Assembly (NCBI GenBank): GCA_023105745.1
Contig: JALGQZ010000003.1
Coordinates: 41,183,185 to 41,247,184 of the forward strand
Origin: Austropuccinia psidii
Lineage: Eukaryota > Basidiomycota > Pucciniomycetes > Pucciniales > Sphaerophragmiaceae
Reading direction: 5' to 3'
Length of the DNA stretch: 64,000 nt
Shown: piece after piece, positions 43,425 to 56,852 of the stretch
How positions within the stretch are numbered: the stretch's first letter is position 1
How the letters are laid out: each line of letters starts with the position of its first letter
Notes under the pieces: model-generated
What the model was told of the DNA's origin: nothing
The model's input: only the letters and a program-made list of their open reading frames with translations
Databases searched by the model: none
Program-made: the position numbers and the translations under genes

Positions 43425-46400
43425 TCTTCAAAGAGATGCAAGATGTTGGAGAAGATAATTCTGTATCTTCACTTCACCTCTTATTTGGGAATATGGACCT
43501 CCCTCCTTCATCCTATCATGACTCCCTGGAGGAGTTGTGGGATGAAGAGGAAGAGCCAGAAGAAGTAGAAACCATGATGAAGGTTGTTCCTTCTGTCTAT
43601 CACCAATATTTGGATGTATTCTCCAAGGTGAAAGCAGAAAAACTTCCTCCTCACCGTGCCTGTGATCATCATATCGAGCTGGAGGGGTCTCTACCTTCAG
43701 TTGGGGTGATCTACTCTTTATTCAAACAAGAGTCAGATACACTCAGGGCCTACATTTCAGAGAATGTAGAGAAAGGTTTCATTCGGCCAAGCTCCTCTTC
43801 AACAGGAGCACCTGTTCTTTTCGTCAGAAAGAAAGATGGTGGCCTCCGTTTGTGTGTTGATTACCACAAACTCAATGCTGTTACTAGGAAGAACAAGTAT
43901 CCTGTTCCGCCTATGAATCAGCTTCTCAATGTCTTTAATGGTTCTTCTATCTTCTCCAAGATTGATTTGTGTGGTGCATATAACCTGCTCAGAATCAAGG
44001 AGGGTGATGAACATTTGACTTGTTTTAGAACTAAATATGGAAGTTATGAGTACTTGGTTATGCCATTTGGGCTCACCAATGCTCCTGCTTCTTCTCAAAA
44101 TCTTGTCAATGATATCTTCCAAAATTTGCTTGATGTTTATGTTGTGGTTCATTTAGACGATATTATGGTCTTTTCCAAGTCTGAGGAAGAGCATGTCACT
44201 CATGTGTCCACTGTTCTTTCCAGACTTAGGGCCAACAATCTTTTTGCTAAGGCGTCCAAATGCCTTTTTCATGTTTCTAGTGTTGAATACGTTGGTTATG
44301 TTGTTTCTGCTGAAGGCCTCAAGATGGACCAAGCAAAAGTCCAGAAGATTCTCAATTGGCCTCCTCCAAGAAACCTCAAGGCACTTCAATCCTTTCTTGG
44401 CTTTGCCAATTTTTACCGCCGTTTCATCAAGAATTATTCAAAGAAGATCAGTTCACTCACCAGCTTCCTCAAGAAAGATTCCTGTTTCCCCCTCAATGAG
44501 AAAGCTCTTAGTCAGTTTCATCAACTCAAAGAGGCTTTCACCACTGCTCCAATCCTTCTCTACCCACCATTGTAGAGACCAATGCATCTGATTATGCCTT
44601 GGGTGCTGTACTGAGTCAGGTCTCTGACTCAGGAAAACATCCCATTGCATTCGACAGCCGCAAGCTTATTCCAGCGGAGCTTAACTATGAGATTCATGAC
44701 AAGGAACTCCTTGGCATAGTCTGGCCTCTCAAGCACTGGAGGGCTTTTCTTCTTTCTCTGTCTTCCCCTTTTGAAGTTCTCACCGATCATTCTTCTCTTC
44801 AGTACTTTATGTCATCAAAGATCCTTACTCGCCGTCAAGCCCGTTGGGCTGAATTCCTTTCTGAATTTCATTTCTCAATCACTTACCGCCCTGGCCGCCT
44901 GGCTACTCTTCCGGATGCTTTATCACGTTGGGACGACGTTTATCCGGAGAGGGGGGAGGATTTCATCAGCAAGAATCCAATGAATTTTCAGCAACTCATT
45001 AAGCAAGAAGAAGTTCAACCCTCAAAGTTCTTTGCAGTCAAGGTGGAGTCATTTTCAAATCTGATTGACTCAATTCAGAAGGCAGTAGGGCAAGATCCTC
45101 AGTACAGAAGTATCCTTGAAGATTTGGGTAAAGGTAAATCTGTCCAAGATTATTCTCTTGATTCCTCCTCCCAACTTCTTCTCTTCAAAGATCGGGTGGT
45201 AGTCCCAAATGACTCCACAATTCAACTCAGCATTCTTCAAAAGCGTCACGATTCTCCTCTAGCTGGACACCCTGGCCAAGAGAAGACCCTCAAACTTGTC
45301 AAGCGGGATTTCCACTGGTCCGGCATGACTCAATTCATCAAGGATTATGTTTCATCCTGTCAACAGTGTTCAAGAAACAAGAATATTCATCATAAGAAGT
45401 TTGGATTCCTCAAGCCTCTTCCAATTCCAAATGGTCCTTGGATTTGTCTCTCAATGGATTTCATCACTCAACTGCCACTGTCCAATTCCTTTGGGTCAAT
45501 CCTTGGCATAGTGGACAGATTCTCAAAAATGGCGGTTTTTATTCCAACAATGTCTTCAATCACTTCACTGGATTTGGCCCATTTATTCATCAAGAATATT
45601 TTCTCAAAGCATGGCCTTCCATCAAGCATTGTCAGTGATAGAGGTTCACTCTTCGTTTCTTCCTTTTGGACCAATCTTTGTCAGCAGCTCAAGATTTCAA
45701 GAGACTTGTCAACTGCTTATCACCCAGAAACAGATGGACAGACAGAGAGGGTAAATCAGATACTAGAACAGTATCTTCGGATGTATGTCAGTTATCATCA
45801 AGATGATTGGAACACCTGGCTCCCTCTGGCTGAATTTGCCTACAATAATTCTGATCACTCTTCAACCAAGCAATCACCGTTTTTCACTGTTTATGGAAGA
45901 GATCCACAATTTGATTCAGTTCACATCACTCAAGATACTCCTGCTGGAAATTTATCAACAAAAATCCAATCAGTACAGCAAGATGTCAAGAGAGAACTTG
46001 AAATCGCCATAAACCGGTTTAAGAGGTATGCAGATAAAGGTAGAGCAAGTCCACCTGTTTTCAATCCTGGTGACATGGTATGGCTTTCTTCCAAGAACAT
46101 CAAATCAACCAGACCCACCAAAGAACTATCCAAAAGATGGTTGGGTCCTTTTCCAATCTTGAAGAAAGTCAGTTCTCATGCTTACCACCTCAAGCTTCCA
46201 TCTCAATGGAAATCCATCCACCCAGTCTTCCATATCTCACTTTTGGAACCAGTAAAGACATCAACAATCCCAGAGCGGCATCAAGAGCCTCCTCCTCCAA
46301 TCATCATTGAAGAAGAAGAGGAATGGGAAGTCTCTCAAATACTGGACTCAAAGCTCAAGAGAAGAAAATTATGGTATCTGGTGGAATGGAAAGGTTTCAG

Positions 46401-46563
46401 TCAAGACCCAGAAAGATCCACTTGGGAACCAGCCGAAAACCTCAAGAATTGTCCTGAACTTGTCAAAGATTTTCATTCCTTATATCCTGACAAGCCGGGT
46501 CCCAATTCTTCAAAGCTTGATTCATTTATGGTGCTTGGTGGGGAGAGGAATTACAAAAAGTAA
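43425..46563 (+). pseudogene. pol: element O pol, RT through chromodomain, frameshifted
   Basis: Continuation of O pro-pol after element I. The first part (to 44575) is the protease-RT linker and reverse transcriptase. The catalytic motif reads HLDD, Tyr to His, at about 44149-44160. At about 44553 a 16-bp deletion relative to element I, between two AATCCTT copies, shifts the frame into a stop. The frame resumes from about 44580: the RNase H motif reads [13 protein letters not shown], so the catalytic Asp is Asn. Integrase keeps [16 protein letters not shown] and TDGQTERVN, and the chromodomain is intact. The C-terminus runs 12-15 residues beyond that of element I. Three separate lesions plus the insertion make it non-functional. 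Confidence 0.93.
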
Positions 46564-47310
46564 GTCCCACTCCTGGTATGCACCTTTCGGGGTATTCTAC
46601 CCTTATCTGTTGTAAGCATCACCTTGGCCACTCTGTGAGCACTTTGCAATTTTGGACACAGATCTTGGCCTTGCTTTTCAACATTCAATTCCAAAATTAT
46701 GGCCATTTTCACTTGGGCAAATGGACCATTCACCCTTTTACTTCTTTTCCAATTTTCCCAATGCAATTCAATCCTTAACAAGTTTGTTTTTCTTTTATGG
46801 CACTGGCGGGATTGGCAACTACCAAAAGTAAGTTCCTCTCCCGGTGTGCACTTCCCTGAGGGGTCTACAATCTGTCCAAAACATCACCTTGGCCACTTTG
46901 TGAGCACCTGCCATCAAATCTCTTTTCCAGGTACCCTGGCCACTCTCAATTCAATTCTCGAAATCCGTGATGAAGATTGGACTCCCCCTCAAAATTTTTC
47001 TTTTTATTTCTTTTTTCTGTTTTGTTTCATTTTCTTTCATTTTCTTTCTTTATCATTTCAATTCTATTTTATTATAATCTTTATGCCAAAATTCTAAGTC
47101 AATTCAATCCTTCAACATTTTCAAAGCCAAATGTCAAGAGAAGACTATGTCAACTTCAATTCACATGCCAAAACTATTATCAGTTCAAAATTTTTCTTTT
47201 CAAAGATCAAATACCTCTGGAATCCCTCCGCCCAATCCGTCTTAATAGCCTCAACAGGCTTCTACCTTATCTTGGTGCTCAGGAGCTCACCATTCAAGGT
47301 AGGGGGGTAC
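46564..47310 (+). repeat. 3' tail of element O with duplicated module and polypurine tract
   Basis: The non-coding tail is equivalent to that of element I. Two copies of the gtaagt...caccttggccact module lie at about 46528-46640 and 46796-46910. The first begins within the last codons of the extended pol frame. The polypurine tract is at about 47297-47310 (aggtaggggggtac). No separate gene is seen. Confidence 0.75.
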
Positions 47311-48928
47311 TGTCACAACCACGAGTTTTGGCCCTCCTCCTTGATGGCTGCGGCAATCCAACCTGGAGCCCAGATGGGGCCAATTGGTCACGTCATGTCC
47401 TTTATGGCCAATTGTCCCCCTTGGGTGTTTTATGGTTTTTTAAGCCATAGCCCCTCTCAACCATCATTTATGGCCTCAGGCCATATCCTGCCATCATTGG
47501 CCTTCTTGCCCAATTTCCACCTCACCAACCCCCAGGCCTTCATCTTTTATTTTGGGCCTGGGGGGGTCCTTTTATCTTCTAGGGGGTTCTGGACCCCCTA
47601 GCCATCATCATTGGCCCCTGGCCAACCCCTTTCATTATGAGGGTTTTGGCCTAAATGGCCTTTTTGGGCCATTTAGGCCCCCTACGGCTTCTACGGTCCG
47701 TAGGCCAATTAGGCCCCTTTTGGCCTAATCCAATGAGGCCAAAAGGGGCCAAAGGGCCCAGCCAGGTGGGCCCACCTGAGCCAATTTTGGCCATGACCAA
47801 ATCCCTCTTGGACACCTTTTTGGCCATAAACCCCGTAGGACCCAATTTTGGCCATGGACCACCATGGCCTCTGGCAACCACCAGAGGCCACCAGATCAGC
47901 TCAGCAAAGCCTTCCCCTCAACTTAAGGGGAATTCCTTCCTTTCCTTCATGCCCTCCGTACCCAAGATTGCAGGTGTGGTGCATATATGGTATTATATAC
48001 CATTATGCACCATTTTTGCTCAGCAATCCAATGGTGACGCTTTCAGGACCCAATTCCACCTTTCTGTTTCAAGGTCCATAATTCCAACGCCCATTTCGAA
48101 GGAGGACTTTTCAGCTCATCAGTCTGGCAATCCATGGCGGCAATGCAGAAGATCATTCAAGGATCCCAACCACGTGTATCTGCAGGAGTTGGGTTGGTAC
48201 AATTCATTCAGGATTATGCTAAGGTCAATTCTCAAGAGGTATTACATCATTTAAATCAGTTGTCAAGAAATCAAGTATTCAATAGTCCTTGGACAACCCA
48301 ATTCATCCGTACAGGCCTTAATCAATCAACCTGTATAGCCTTGGCCCAATTGGGCCATTTCTTATTCCACTGTGTGAATTCCATCACACAGTTCAAGTTT
48401 CAAGATGGCCAGAACTGTATTTCCCGATTCGAACAATACAGTCATTGATCCACCTTCCAGGATCAATCTTTCACCTTTTCACATATACCGGCCACCTTTC
48501 ATCACCTGGGGACTTTTCCCCAGTTAATTAATATATTGGATTTCTTTTTATCCTTATTTTCTTTTACATTATTAAAGTTAAGACTGATAATCTTAAGTCA
48601 GTCATTAGCACCTTCTTCTCTTTCTTTCTTCGCCTGTCAGTGGATATTGGTGGTCATATCCTTCACTAATTCCATTGTTCTTTCTGACAGGTTGAAACAG
48701 TGAATTGAGGATTCACTTGGTTGGCTTCTTGGCTTTGGCTTCCTTTTATTTTGGCCTCTGGCTTCATTCTTCTTATTCTTTGTTATCTTTGGCATATTTG
48801 TACTCTCTCTAATTCCTGCTTAAGAAATATATTCCATAGTATTTTCTTATCATCTTTTGGAGCCCTCCAAGTGAGTTCTTGATTCCTGAGTGCCAGGCCC
48901 TCTTGCTTCCATAAGAGCCCCTGTGACA
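47311..48928 (+). repeat. 3' LTR of element O
   Basis: 1,618 bp, TGTCACAACCACGAG to CCCCTGTGACA, partner of 29081-30703. Its G/C palindromic patch has shrunk to a single unit (47691-47704), while it keeps a ggcccctggcc stretch lost from the 5' copy. It has the 34-bp palindrome at 47978-48011, the hairpin at 48506-48523 and AGTTAATTAATATA at 48522-48535. It ends against M2 RNase H codons. Confidence 0.92.
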
Positions 48929-50250
48929 GCGAGGTGGCCAGGGTGACAAATTATTGAAAGGAAAATTCTGAAAGTAATTGAGCCTAGTGGGATTGACAGA
49001 GAGTGAAAATATCCAAGGAAATAAAGTATTAAAGGGATGAGTGATTTGTGAGAACTGCAAAAGAAGATGAGTGAGAAAGAAGAAAATACCTCCAGCACTT
49101 GAGAGAACAGACTATTCCAAATATTTCTGTGTCGAAAATCTCATTATTGAGCACATCTGGCAGTAACTTGAAGCTATTAGGTGAAATGGGGTTTTTACTG
49201 AGCCAGTCACCTGACTCAGGAGAACATCCAAGGAATAGTCAGAGCCATCAGTCTGTACAATGGTGGGTAGAGACGATTTCAAGTGAGAAAAAACTGGAGC
49301 TGTGGTGAATGCCTGTTTGAGCTTTTGAAACTTTCTAAGGCCTTTTTCAGTCAAGGGCAAAACTGAATATTTCTTGAGTAGCTTGGTGAGTGAGCTGATA
49401 GTCTATGAGTAATTATTGATGAATCAGTGGTAGAAGTCATAAAAGCCAAGGAATAATTTAAGAGCCTTGAGGTTTCTTGGCTAGGCCAATTTAGAACTTG
49501 CTTGACATTTTCTTGGTCAATTGTGAGGCCTTAATAAGAAAAAATATAGCTTAAGCATTTAACAATTGAAGCATGAAAGAGGCCCTTGGAGACCTTAGCA
49601 AAAGGGTATTGGCTCTAGGTCTGGAAAGAACATTGGAAACATGAGTGAAATGTTCTTCCTAATACTTGTCAAACACTATAGTGTTATCCAATAAGCCACA
49701 GCATAAACATCAAGAAGATCAGAGAAATTATAATTTACAAGATTTTGACAAGAGGCAGAATCATTGGTAAGCCCAAATGGAATAAATAAGTAGCCATACC
49801 TGCCATATTTAGTTCTGAAATCCTGAAAATGTTCATCACCCTGTGTGATTGTGAGAAGGTTATATGAAACATGCAGATCAATCTTGGAGAAGATAGAAGA
49901 GCAATTGAAAAAAGGGAGAAGCGGATGGGAACAAGGAACATGCTATTTTTTCAACCAGTGGAAGTATTGAATTTGCAGTAATAAACACACAAAGGAAGCA
50001 AGAATCCTTCTTTTAAACAAAGAAAACAGGTACTCTTGTTAAAGAGGAGCTTTTCCGGATATGTTCTTTCTCTAGATTCTTTAAAATGTAGGCCTCAAGT
50101 GTCTTTGACTCTTGGTTTGACAAAGAGTAGATGACTCTAACTGGAGGTAAAGACCCTTCCAATTTGATATTCTGATCACAGGCACAGTGAGGAGGGAGGT
50201 TTACTCTTTCACCTTGGACAATAAATCCAAACAATGGTGATAAGCAGAAG
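48929..50250 (-). pseudogene. pol: family A element M2 pol: RT and RNase H, broken
   Basis: Minus-strand pol of an older family A copy. Reading leftward from 50250 it gives [20 protein letters not shown] (50234 on), YSLSNQES, then RT with many stops. It keeps FHITFSQSH near 49860, LRKFQKLKQAFTTAPVFSHL (about 49330) and PTIVQTDGSDYSLDVLLSQV (RNase H; about 49260). At the left end, RNase H homology reaches FNNLSPWPPR at 48929. There element O interrupts it and the reading resumes at 29080. The protein is far too damaged to function. Confidence 0.8.
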
Positions 50251-50949
50251 GAAAAACCTTTATCATGTATTCAATATCTTCTGGCTCTTTCTCTTCTTCC
50301 AACAACTACTCAAAGGAGTTATTAGAAGATAATGGAGCAAGGTCAAAATTCCCATGTAAGATATGAAGTGAAGTTTTAGAATCATTTCTACAACATCTTT
50401 TACTGCTTGAGAGACTTCATCTCTACAGGATATCAATGATTGATGAAAGTTGGAAAGGTGAATATGGACAGAATTTGGAAATGAGGGGGTTCTACAATAA
50501 CCAACTACTTCTGAACATGTATTGGCAGGAGAAAGGTCATTACTGAAATACTTAGAAGGATAATGACAGTCCTTACCATCAGGGTTGGAGGTGATCAGCC
50601 CTTGCTTTTAATAAATAGATGGATTCAAATCCTTACAAAGCTAAACTCCCAATATGAGGTCTTCTCCATTGGGAGTATTAGGGACTAAAAAATTCCATTC
50701 AAAGCTTGGGAAAGATGGGACCTCAACCATATATTTAGTATGGTGAGTCACAAATGAAGAAGAGGACTCTAAGGAGTCCAAAATGATAATATGACTTTTC
50801 CCTGGAAGGCCTGGAATGGTCAAAGTATATATGTTAAAATACTTTGCCATAAATGAGTTGGTAGCACCAGAATCAATGAGAATACTAAAAAGCATATCAG
50901 AAAGAGAATAAAAAACAAAAAACTTCAAAAAAAAATTTGACACCAGTAT
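50251..50949 (-). pseudogene. pol: family A element M2 protease and linker, broken
   Basis: The open part (50943-50641) reads FFVFYSLSDMLFSILIDSG, with the intact protease motif IDSGATNSFMAKYF, then [20 protein letters not shown] and GEDLILGV. The region to the left (50640-50251) is the Ser-rich linker with stops. Related to element I protease over its full length. Confidence 0.8.
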
Positions 50950-51399
50950 TCAGAAAGAAAAATTTTGTGCTGGGTGGAAAGTAGTGAAGAACAATGAAGA
51001 CAACATGATCTTCACCCAGGCCTTTCCCTGGACGGTAAACTTGCCTGCTTGTTGGGTAAGCTGTTTTTGACTCCTCTTGAAAAAAGCCTCAATACTTTGC
51101 TTCCCACCACAATAGGAACACAAGCCTTCCCTAGTTTTTTTCTTTTCAGAACCCATCAACATTTGCTCCTTATTTAAGAGGAAATAATGGGGCTTGTCCT
51201 TTTTCTGATCCCTGAAATTCTTCTTCTTATGACTTGAGCTTCAATAAATTTGATTATGAGAAGAACTTGACTTATAGTCTTTAGTCTTCTTTTCTTAAAA
51301 ATGATTCTTTCCTTCTGCCTCTCGTTGTACCTGGTATCAAGTTCCAGGGTAAAATTGATTAAGTCTTGAAGAGAATCAATGATTGAAAAATGGGATGCC
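50950..51399 (-). pseudogene. gag: family A element M2 gag, C-terminal part
   Basis: The gag C-terminus reads ASHFSIIDSLQDLINFTLELDTRYNERQKER, frame-broken through the basic linker, then EGLCSYCGGKQSIEAFFK (zinc knuckle whose last Cys is now Phe). The frameshift heptamer is altered (gggaaag) and the gag TGA has become TGG, so gag would read on into a wrong frame. The right edge (51395-51399, atgcc) is the target duplication of copia element K. The N-terminal side of this gag is at 60337-60397. Confidence 0.78.
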
Positions 51400-51929
51400 T
51401 GCAATGAGTTATAGTTATATTTCTTTAAATTTCTATTTTATCACAATTATGAAGCCATTAGTACTAGCACTTTACCAAAACAAATAGGCAATATATACGG
51501 TATCATGAAGAGAGAAGAAAAATGGTTAAAATACCTAAGGTCTTAACAATCACAATACAAAACACTACAAATATGATACTCTATAACGTAAAATAAGCAA
51601 AGAGATTGGTTTTAATGTGTGCTAAAGGAATCATGAACAGCACTCCTGTATCTAGAGAATCCCAAATCCTTGTGAGTAAGAGTGAGATATAATCGTAGCA
51701 ATAAAAATCAAACTATTAATAATATAATAAATTTAAGAGATAATGATGGACTGAGTAAGGTCTTTCTAAGTAAACATTATAAGCGAATATTTATACAACA
51801 TCAAGTTACTTAATAAGTGATGGAAATAAATATACAAATAGGGTTATAAGACTGGAAATCCTTGGAGCTCAGACCTCTTCTTCCCATACTTACTACTCAT
51901 TGGTTTGAAAGGAAGATCTATTCAAAACA
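51400..51929 (-). repeat. 3' LTR of copia element K
   Basis: 530 bp. In its own direction it starts TGTTTTGAATAG and ends CTATAACTCATTGCA. Aligned by eye with 59784-60336 along its whole length, with scattered substitutions and small indels. No internal gene. Confidence 0.82.
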
Positions 51930-54900
51930 ATCCTCTGATCTCCTTGATATGCAACTGCTGATAAACTTCAATTAGTTTTTGCAATCCCAAGCGTTTGGTC
52001 AACACGTCAGCTATCATATCTCCCAATGCAACTTGCACTAAATTTAGCTTCTTTTTCATGACCAGATCTCAAACATATTGAAATTGTAATTCACTATTTT
52101 TCGTGTTTGCATTTAGTGATTCTTTTTTTGATATGTTAGTTACTCCAGAGTTGTCATTGTACAACACAGGTTTAGTCAAGCCAAATTCAATGTCCCCCAA
52201 AAGATTATATGTCCAATGAAGTTTTTTGACACACAAGTTCATAGCAGTGAATTCTGCTTCTGTTGTTGACTAGGAAACAGCGTACTGTTTCTTACTGCAC
52301 CGGCAGATGGGGATCCCTAAAAAAGTAATTACATATCCTGAGATAGACTTTTGATCAGTTTTGTTGTTAGAATAATCAGCATCTGCCCATCCAGAAAGCA
52401 TAGCATTGTATTTATATTTTGCCTTGGTGAACACAAGTATAAATAGCATTGTACCTTTCAGATAATGCAGCAGATGAGTAACAGCTGTCCAGTGCTCGCT
52501 GGTAGGTTTGTCAAAGTACCTGGTCAGCCGATTTACTGTGAACATAATATCAGGTTGTGTATGTTGGGCAAGGTAGTCTAGACTACTAATCTCCTGTTGA
52601 TATGGTGTGATGGCGACTACTTCACCTTTGTCGTGTATCTCCATCATTAGGTCACTGTTTAATTGAGTGTTCAAACTCTTTCTTTCATCCATTTCATTGT
52701 CATGAATTAGTTTTTTAATTTAATTTGGCTGACTTAATCACACGGACCCATCATGATATCATTCCAATTTATATGCCAGGTGTTGGGTTGGTTTAACCTT
52801 AGATTTAAGGGAAAATTCCTTAACTAGTGCCGTCAAGAATTTCTTTATGATATAGTCTTCTTTCCCTATGAGGAATCCGTTTTCAACATGATCAACGAGT
52901 TATCATTATTGAAATAGAAGGTATTGTCAGATTTGGCAATTGTAATACCACACTTTTTCAGGATAATGCAAAGTTTAAGTTGCCACATTTGTGGAGCCTG
53001 CTTGGTTCCATACAGTGATTTGTTCAATTTACAAACCCAACTTTCCTTTCCTGCAGCCTCATAGCCCTTGACCTGCTTAACATATACTGTAGTATCAATA
53101 TTACCATGTAAGAACGCAGGTTCGATGTCAAATTGATATGCAATATAGTTGGATTTTCTGATCAGTGAGACAATTACTTTGAAACTTTTATTTTTTCCTA
53201 CAGAGGCCCAGGTATCAAAGTAATGAAGAAGATGTTGATGATTCCCTAGCACCACCCATCTAGTTTTATATGTATAGACCTCTCCATATTCATTGCACTT
53301 CTCAGTCGATCTCCAGATTCCGCCAAACAGTTTTCCATTCTTGGGATATGGGACCGATTCCTCAGTATTGTGACTTGAAAGTGAATAAAATTTCAGGATC
53401 ATAGCCGCTTTCCAGTGCTTGCTTTTGATTGAATTGTTTATGGCCTTTGAGTAAGTAATCACCTCTGCTAGCAAGACTCTGTCTGGGAGGATGTTTTTTG
53501 TCTACTGCCTTCAACAATTATCCTTGGGTCGATCTGGTGTGAAATGTCCTTAGGAGCTCAATTGTAATAAGGTACATATGCGTAATTGTTTTTTGTGTTT
53601 GACGGGGTAGGTTCACTAATACTTTCTACAGCTTGTTGGTTGGAACATCTGATATTGGTTACTACTGGTATTTCTGGAGTGATAGAAACATGGTTCTTGA
53701 CCACAGGAAGTGGTAAGCTAACAAAATCTTGTCTCATAGCTCTGCAACAAGTATTTTTGGAGAAATTAAATTGCGGGTGACTCAAACATTGTTTGAGTTT
53801 TCATCATAGATTTGCATACTGTCAGAGTGCTTCTCAAATGTCAAAGCTCTCAGGGTCTCTCCTCTGAGTGCAAGCTTGCTTGATGTTTTTCACACATTTA
53901 CTGTAGTTTTTAGCCCAAAATTTATAAGCCTCTCCAGCCTTATTGGTGGTTCAAAGATCATGTTGTTTTGGGATAGAACCTCGTATGGTGAATTCATTCC
54001 AATGGCCTTATACGGCAAACAATATCATAGTAAAGAACTATGAATCAAAGATTCATTCCACATGAAAATTGCAATTTTTGACTAAGCAAGAAAGCTGAAA
54101 ATATTGGTGAGAAGGGTTTTATTGAACCTTTTAGAAACACCATTGGTTTGAGGTTAGTCAGCAGGTCCTTGCTCAAGACTTATTCGGTTATCAAATAGAT
54201 ATTGTTGAAGTAAGGTTGAGCCAAACTATCCACCTCTGTATTTGTGTAAGAAGGCAGGTCTAAAATTTACCTTGTTGAATATTTCATTCACAAATTCCAT
54301 AATTTTTCCCTGTACCTGACTATTTCTTGCCATTAAATAGAAACAATTATATCTACTATAATGATATTCAATAAGGACATATTGAATGACTTCCTGTGTA
54401 GCTGGGGTAATTTCCAGAGTATCCATATGCAGACAATGAAAAGCTTTAGTTGATGAAGGGAGAGCTCGATTGTGAGAAAAATTCTGGATCTTGGCTTTCT
54501 GTAAAGTTTGACAGCCCTTAGAAGGCTCAAATTTTCCTTTGGTCTTGCCTTCTTTAAACACATGTTTGAAATAGCTGTCACTTGGATGACCTAGGATTGT
54601 GTTCCAGTCCTTCACCTCAGTTTCTGTCATATAGTTTTTTTCTGACTGAATCTTACTTGCAAATAGATTTCCCTCTCATTTGAAAGAAGCTAGAATACAA
54701 TTCCCCTTTTTTAGTAGGAAGACATTGTCCTTGATCGCAGGTTTGATTCTGTGGTCAAGTAACTGTGACACCAAGAGGAGACTAAAAATACCATTTGGAG
54801 AGAAATAGAAATTGATTTAAAGGCTAAAGTGCCTTGATGCATTATCACAACGGAATTTCCATAAGTGTTGATTTCTTGTTGGACAGGGGTTACATTGGTA

Positions 54901-55389
54901 AGTAGATTAAGTCTTTTGACCACAAATTTACTTGTACCTTAGTTCAGGTATATCTTTTTACGCTTTTTGATGGAAAATAAGTATCATCTTGAATAACAAA
55001 GACATCGGAGTCAGAACTCAAAGCTTCATCAGGCTCTGTTATCATGTGTGCTTATTGATTCTTCATCAAAGCTTGTAGTTTAGCAATCATATTATCTAAG
55101 CTCTCAAATCTCTTGTTGGAGTCTGTCTTGTTGCTTTCTTAAAGAACTGATTGGTTTTTTCATTCTTTTTCCCCATCTGACAACTTTTTGCCTTTGGATT
55201 ATGTCTGGGGGCTTGGTTAGAAGAATTTGTGAACATCGTCTTCTCACTATATTTCTGTCTTTGTAAATGTTCAATAGCTACTCTGTTAATGACAGATTAA
55301 AGAGTGAATGGGATAATGTGGTACAAGGTTTGGATTAAACCTTTTACCTCTCAGTCACTGTGGAGACTTCCAATAAACATGGCCACTGC
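51930..55389 (-). pseudogene. pol: copia Gag-Pol of element K, broken
   Basis: In reading direction from 55389: gag tail VINRVAIEHLQRQKYSEKTMF (about 55290-55230) and a basic segment with no visible zinc knuckle; a protease-region remnant near 54960-54710 (SQLLDHRIKP-like) without a recognisable D-S-G; pre-integrase and integrase at 54630-54226 (DWNTILGHPS, HCLHMDTLEI) with a decayed rest to 53800; RT at 53474-52866 (YKTRWVVLGNHQ, YQFDIEPAFLHG, VCKLNKSLYGTKQAPQMW), in which the YVDD region is lost to frame changes; and the RT end plus RNase H at 52692-51960 (YLAQHTQPDIMFTVNRLTRY, LSGWADADYSNNKTDQKSIS, VLTKRLG). Multiple stops. The domain order RT after integrase identifies copia. Confidence 0.85.
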
Positions 55390-56852
55390 TGTCACAACCA
55401 TGGAAATTCACCCTATTTGTCCTCAATATGGCATATACATGCCATATCAAATTTATGGCAGTTTGGCCATATCCATAATCATTGGCCAAATTGGCCATTT
55501 CATCTTTTTTGGCTTTTTATGGTCATTTCACTATGTGGGCCCAACTTGGCCCCTTCACCATCATCAGGCCTTTCCTGGCCTTCCTCTGCTTTTGAGAAAT
55601 CTTTTGTGTTTTCCAGTCAACAAGGAAAATACAGGCCAAAATCCTGTATTTGGCTTTTTAAGATTCATATACAGATCTGCACATTTTTCTGCATTTGCCA
55701 TTTTAGGCCATTGTACCATGTAATATGGGAAATATGCCTAAATGGTCATTGGAGGTCATTTGGGGCTTGATTGCCAGATTTGTGCATTTTGCACAAATAA
55801 AGTTTTAAGGCTGTATTTGGCCAAAAAAAACAAAATTGGCCAAAACACCAAAAGACACTCTTTCACCTTTGAAGCCACTCAAAACCCAACTTTTACTTAC
55901 ATCCTCCTGGAATCAATCACAAAGATCTTTGGCCATTTCCACCCTCCAATGACCAAAATTCCCATAAATGGTGTTATATACCATTATTCATCTTTTCACC
56001 AGCAATCCAATGGCTCCAATAACAAATGTTTGTTTCAAATTTTCATCTGGTGATCAAGGCACATCACCCAGAGGATTCATCAAGGTTCAAAAGAAAATAC
56101 CAATGATGCCATCAAGAAACCATTGGTCATTCTCATTCACAGTATTCCTCCAAAGGCATAATGGCAGTTCATTTTTGAGGGATATTTAAGTGGCAGTTAC
56201 AAAAAAATTTGGCAAGGGTCAGTACTCAATCAATCCACCTTGGAAACTAAATTGATTAAATACAGTCTGGATTCATCAAGACCTGTATTTCCAATCATAC
56301 ACCATGGGAATTTCATTCAACCCAGTTCATTTATCAATGTGGCAAAGTATACACTTCATAAAGTATGCAATCCATAATAAAGCATTCAATATAGACCAGC
56401 TGTCAGCCTGAAGAAGTAAAGCTCTCAAAATTTGACATATACCAGCTTCTTTTGACCCTGGGGGGCTTTTCCCCAAGTTAATTAATATATTTTGATTTTA
56501 TTTTATCTTTATTTATCCTTTTATTTTGTTAAGTGAATACTGACATTATCAAGTCATTTAGAACCTCTTTCTTTTCTTTCTTTGCCTGTCAATGGATATG
56601 TGGTCGTCATATCCTTATTAATTACATTATTCATTTTGGCAGGTTAAAAAAGTGATTAAGGACTTATTTGGCTGGCTCTTTGGCCATTTGGCTTCTCACT
56701 TCTCTTATTGCACCTCATCTTTGTACTTGCATCTTTCTGAGAGAAATTCATTTCATTTATTTTAATTTATTTATCCTTTGGGAGTTTTTCAAATGAGTTC
56801 CATGATTGCTGAGTGCCAGAGCACTATTCGTTTTACTAGAGCCCCTGTGAAG
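55390..56852 (+). repeat. 5' LTR of element F
   Basis: 1,463 bp, starting TGTCACAACCATGG and ending CCCCTGTGAAG (expected ...GACA). It resembles the solo LTR at 13118 more than the O or I LTRs: shorter and without the G/C palindromic patch. It keeps the inverted repeat at 55964-55993, ACATATA near 56445, the hairpin at 56458-56477 and AGTTAATTAATATA at 56476-56489. Confidence 0.88.

Larger units (their letters stand above)
29081..48928 (+). mobile_element. family A Ty3/gypsy element O (outer), interrupted by element I
   Basis: A full-length element with two matching LTRs (29081-30703 and 47311-48928) and gag, pro-pol and 3' tail between them. Removing element I and its duplicated TGAAG leaves 9,780 bp. 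The outer flanks are GCTAG (29076-29080) and GCGAG (48929-48933), a one-mismatch target duplication in M2's RNase H codons. Gag is open, but pol is broken by element I, a 16-bp deletion and altered catalytic residues, so O is not autonomous. Confidence 0.93.
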
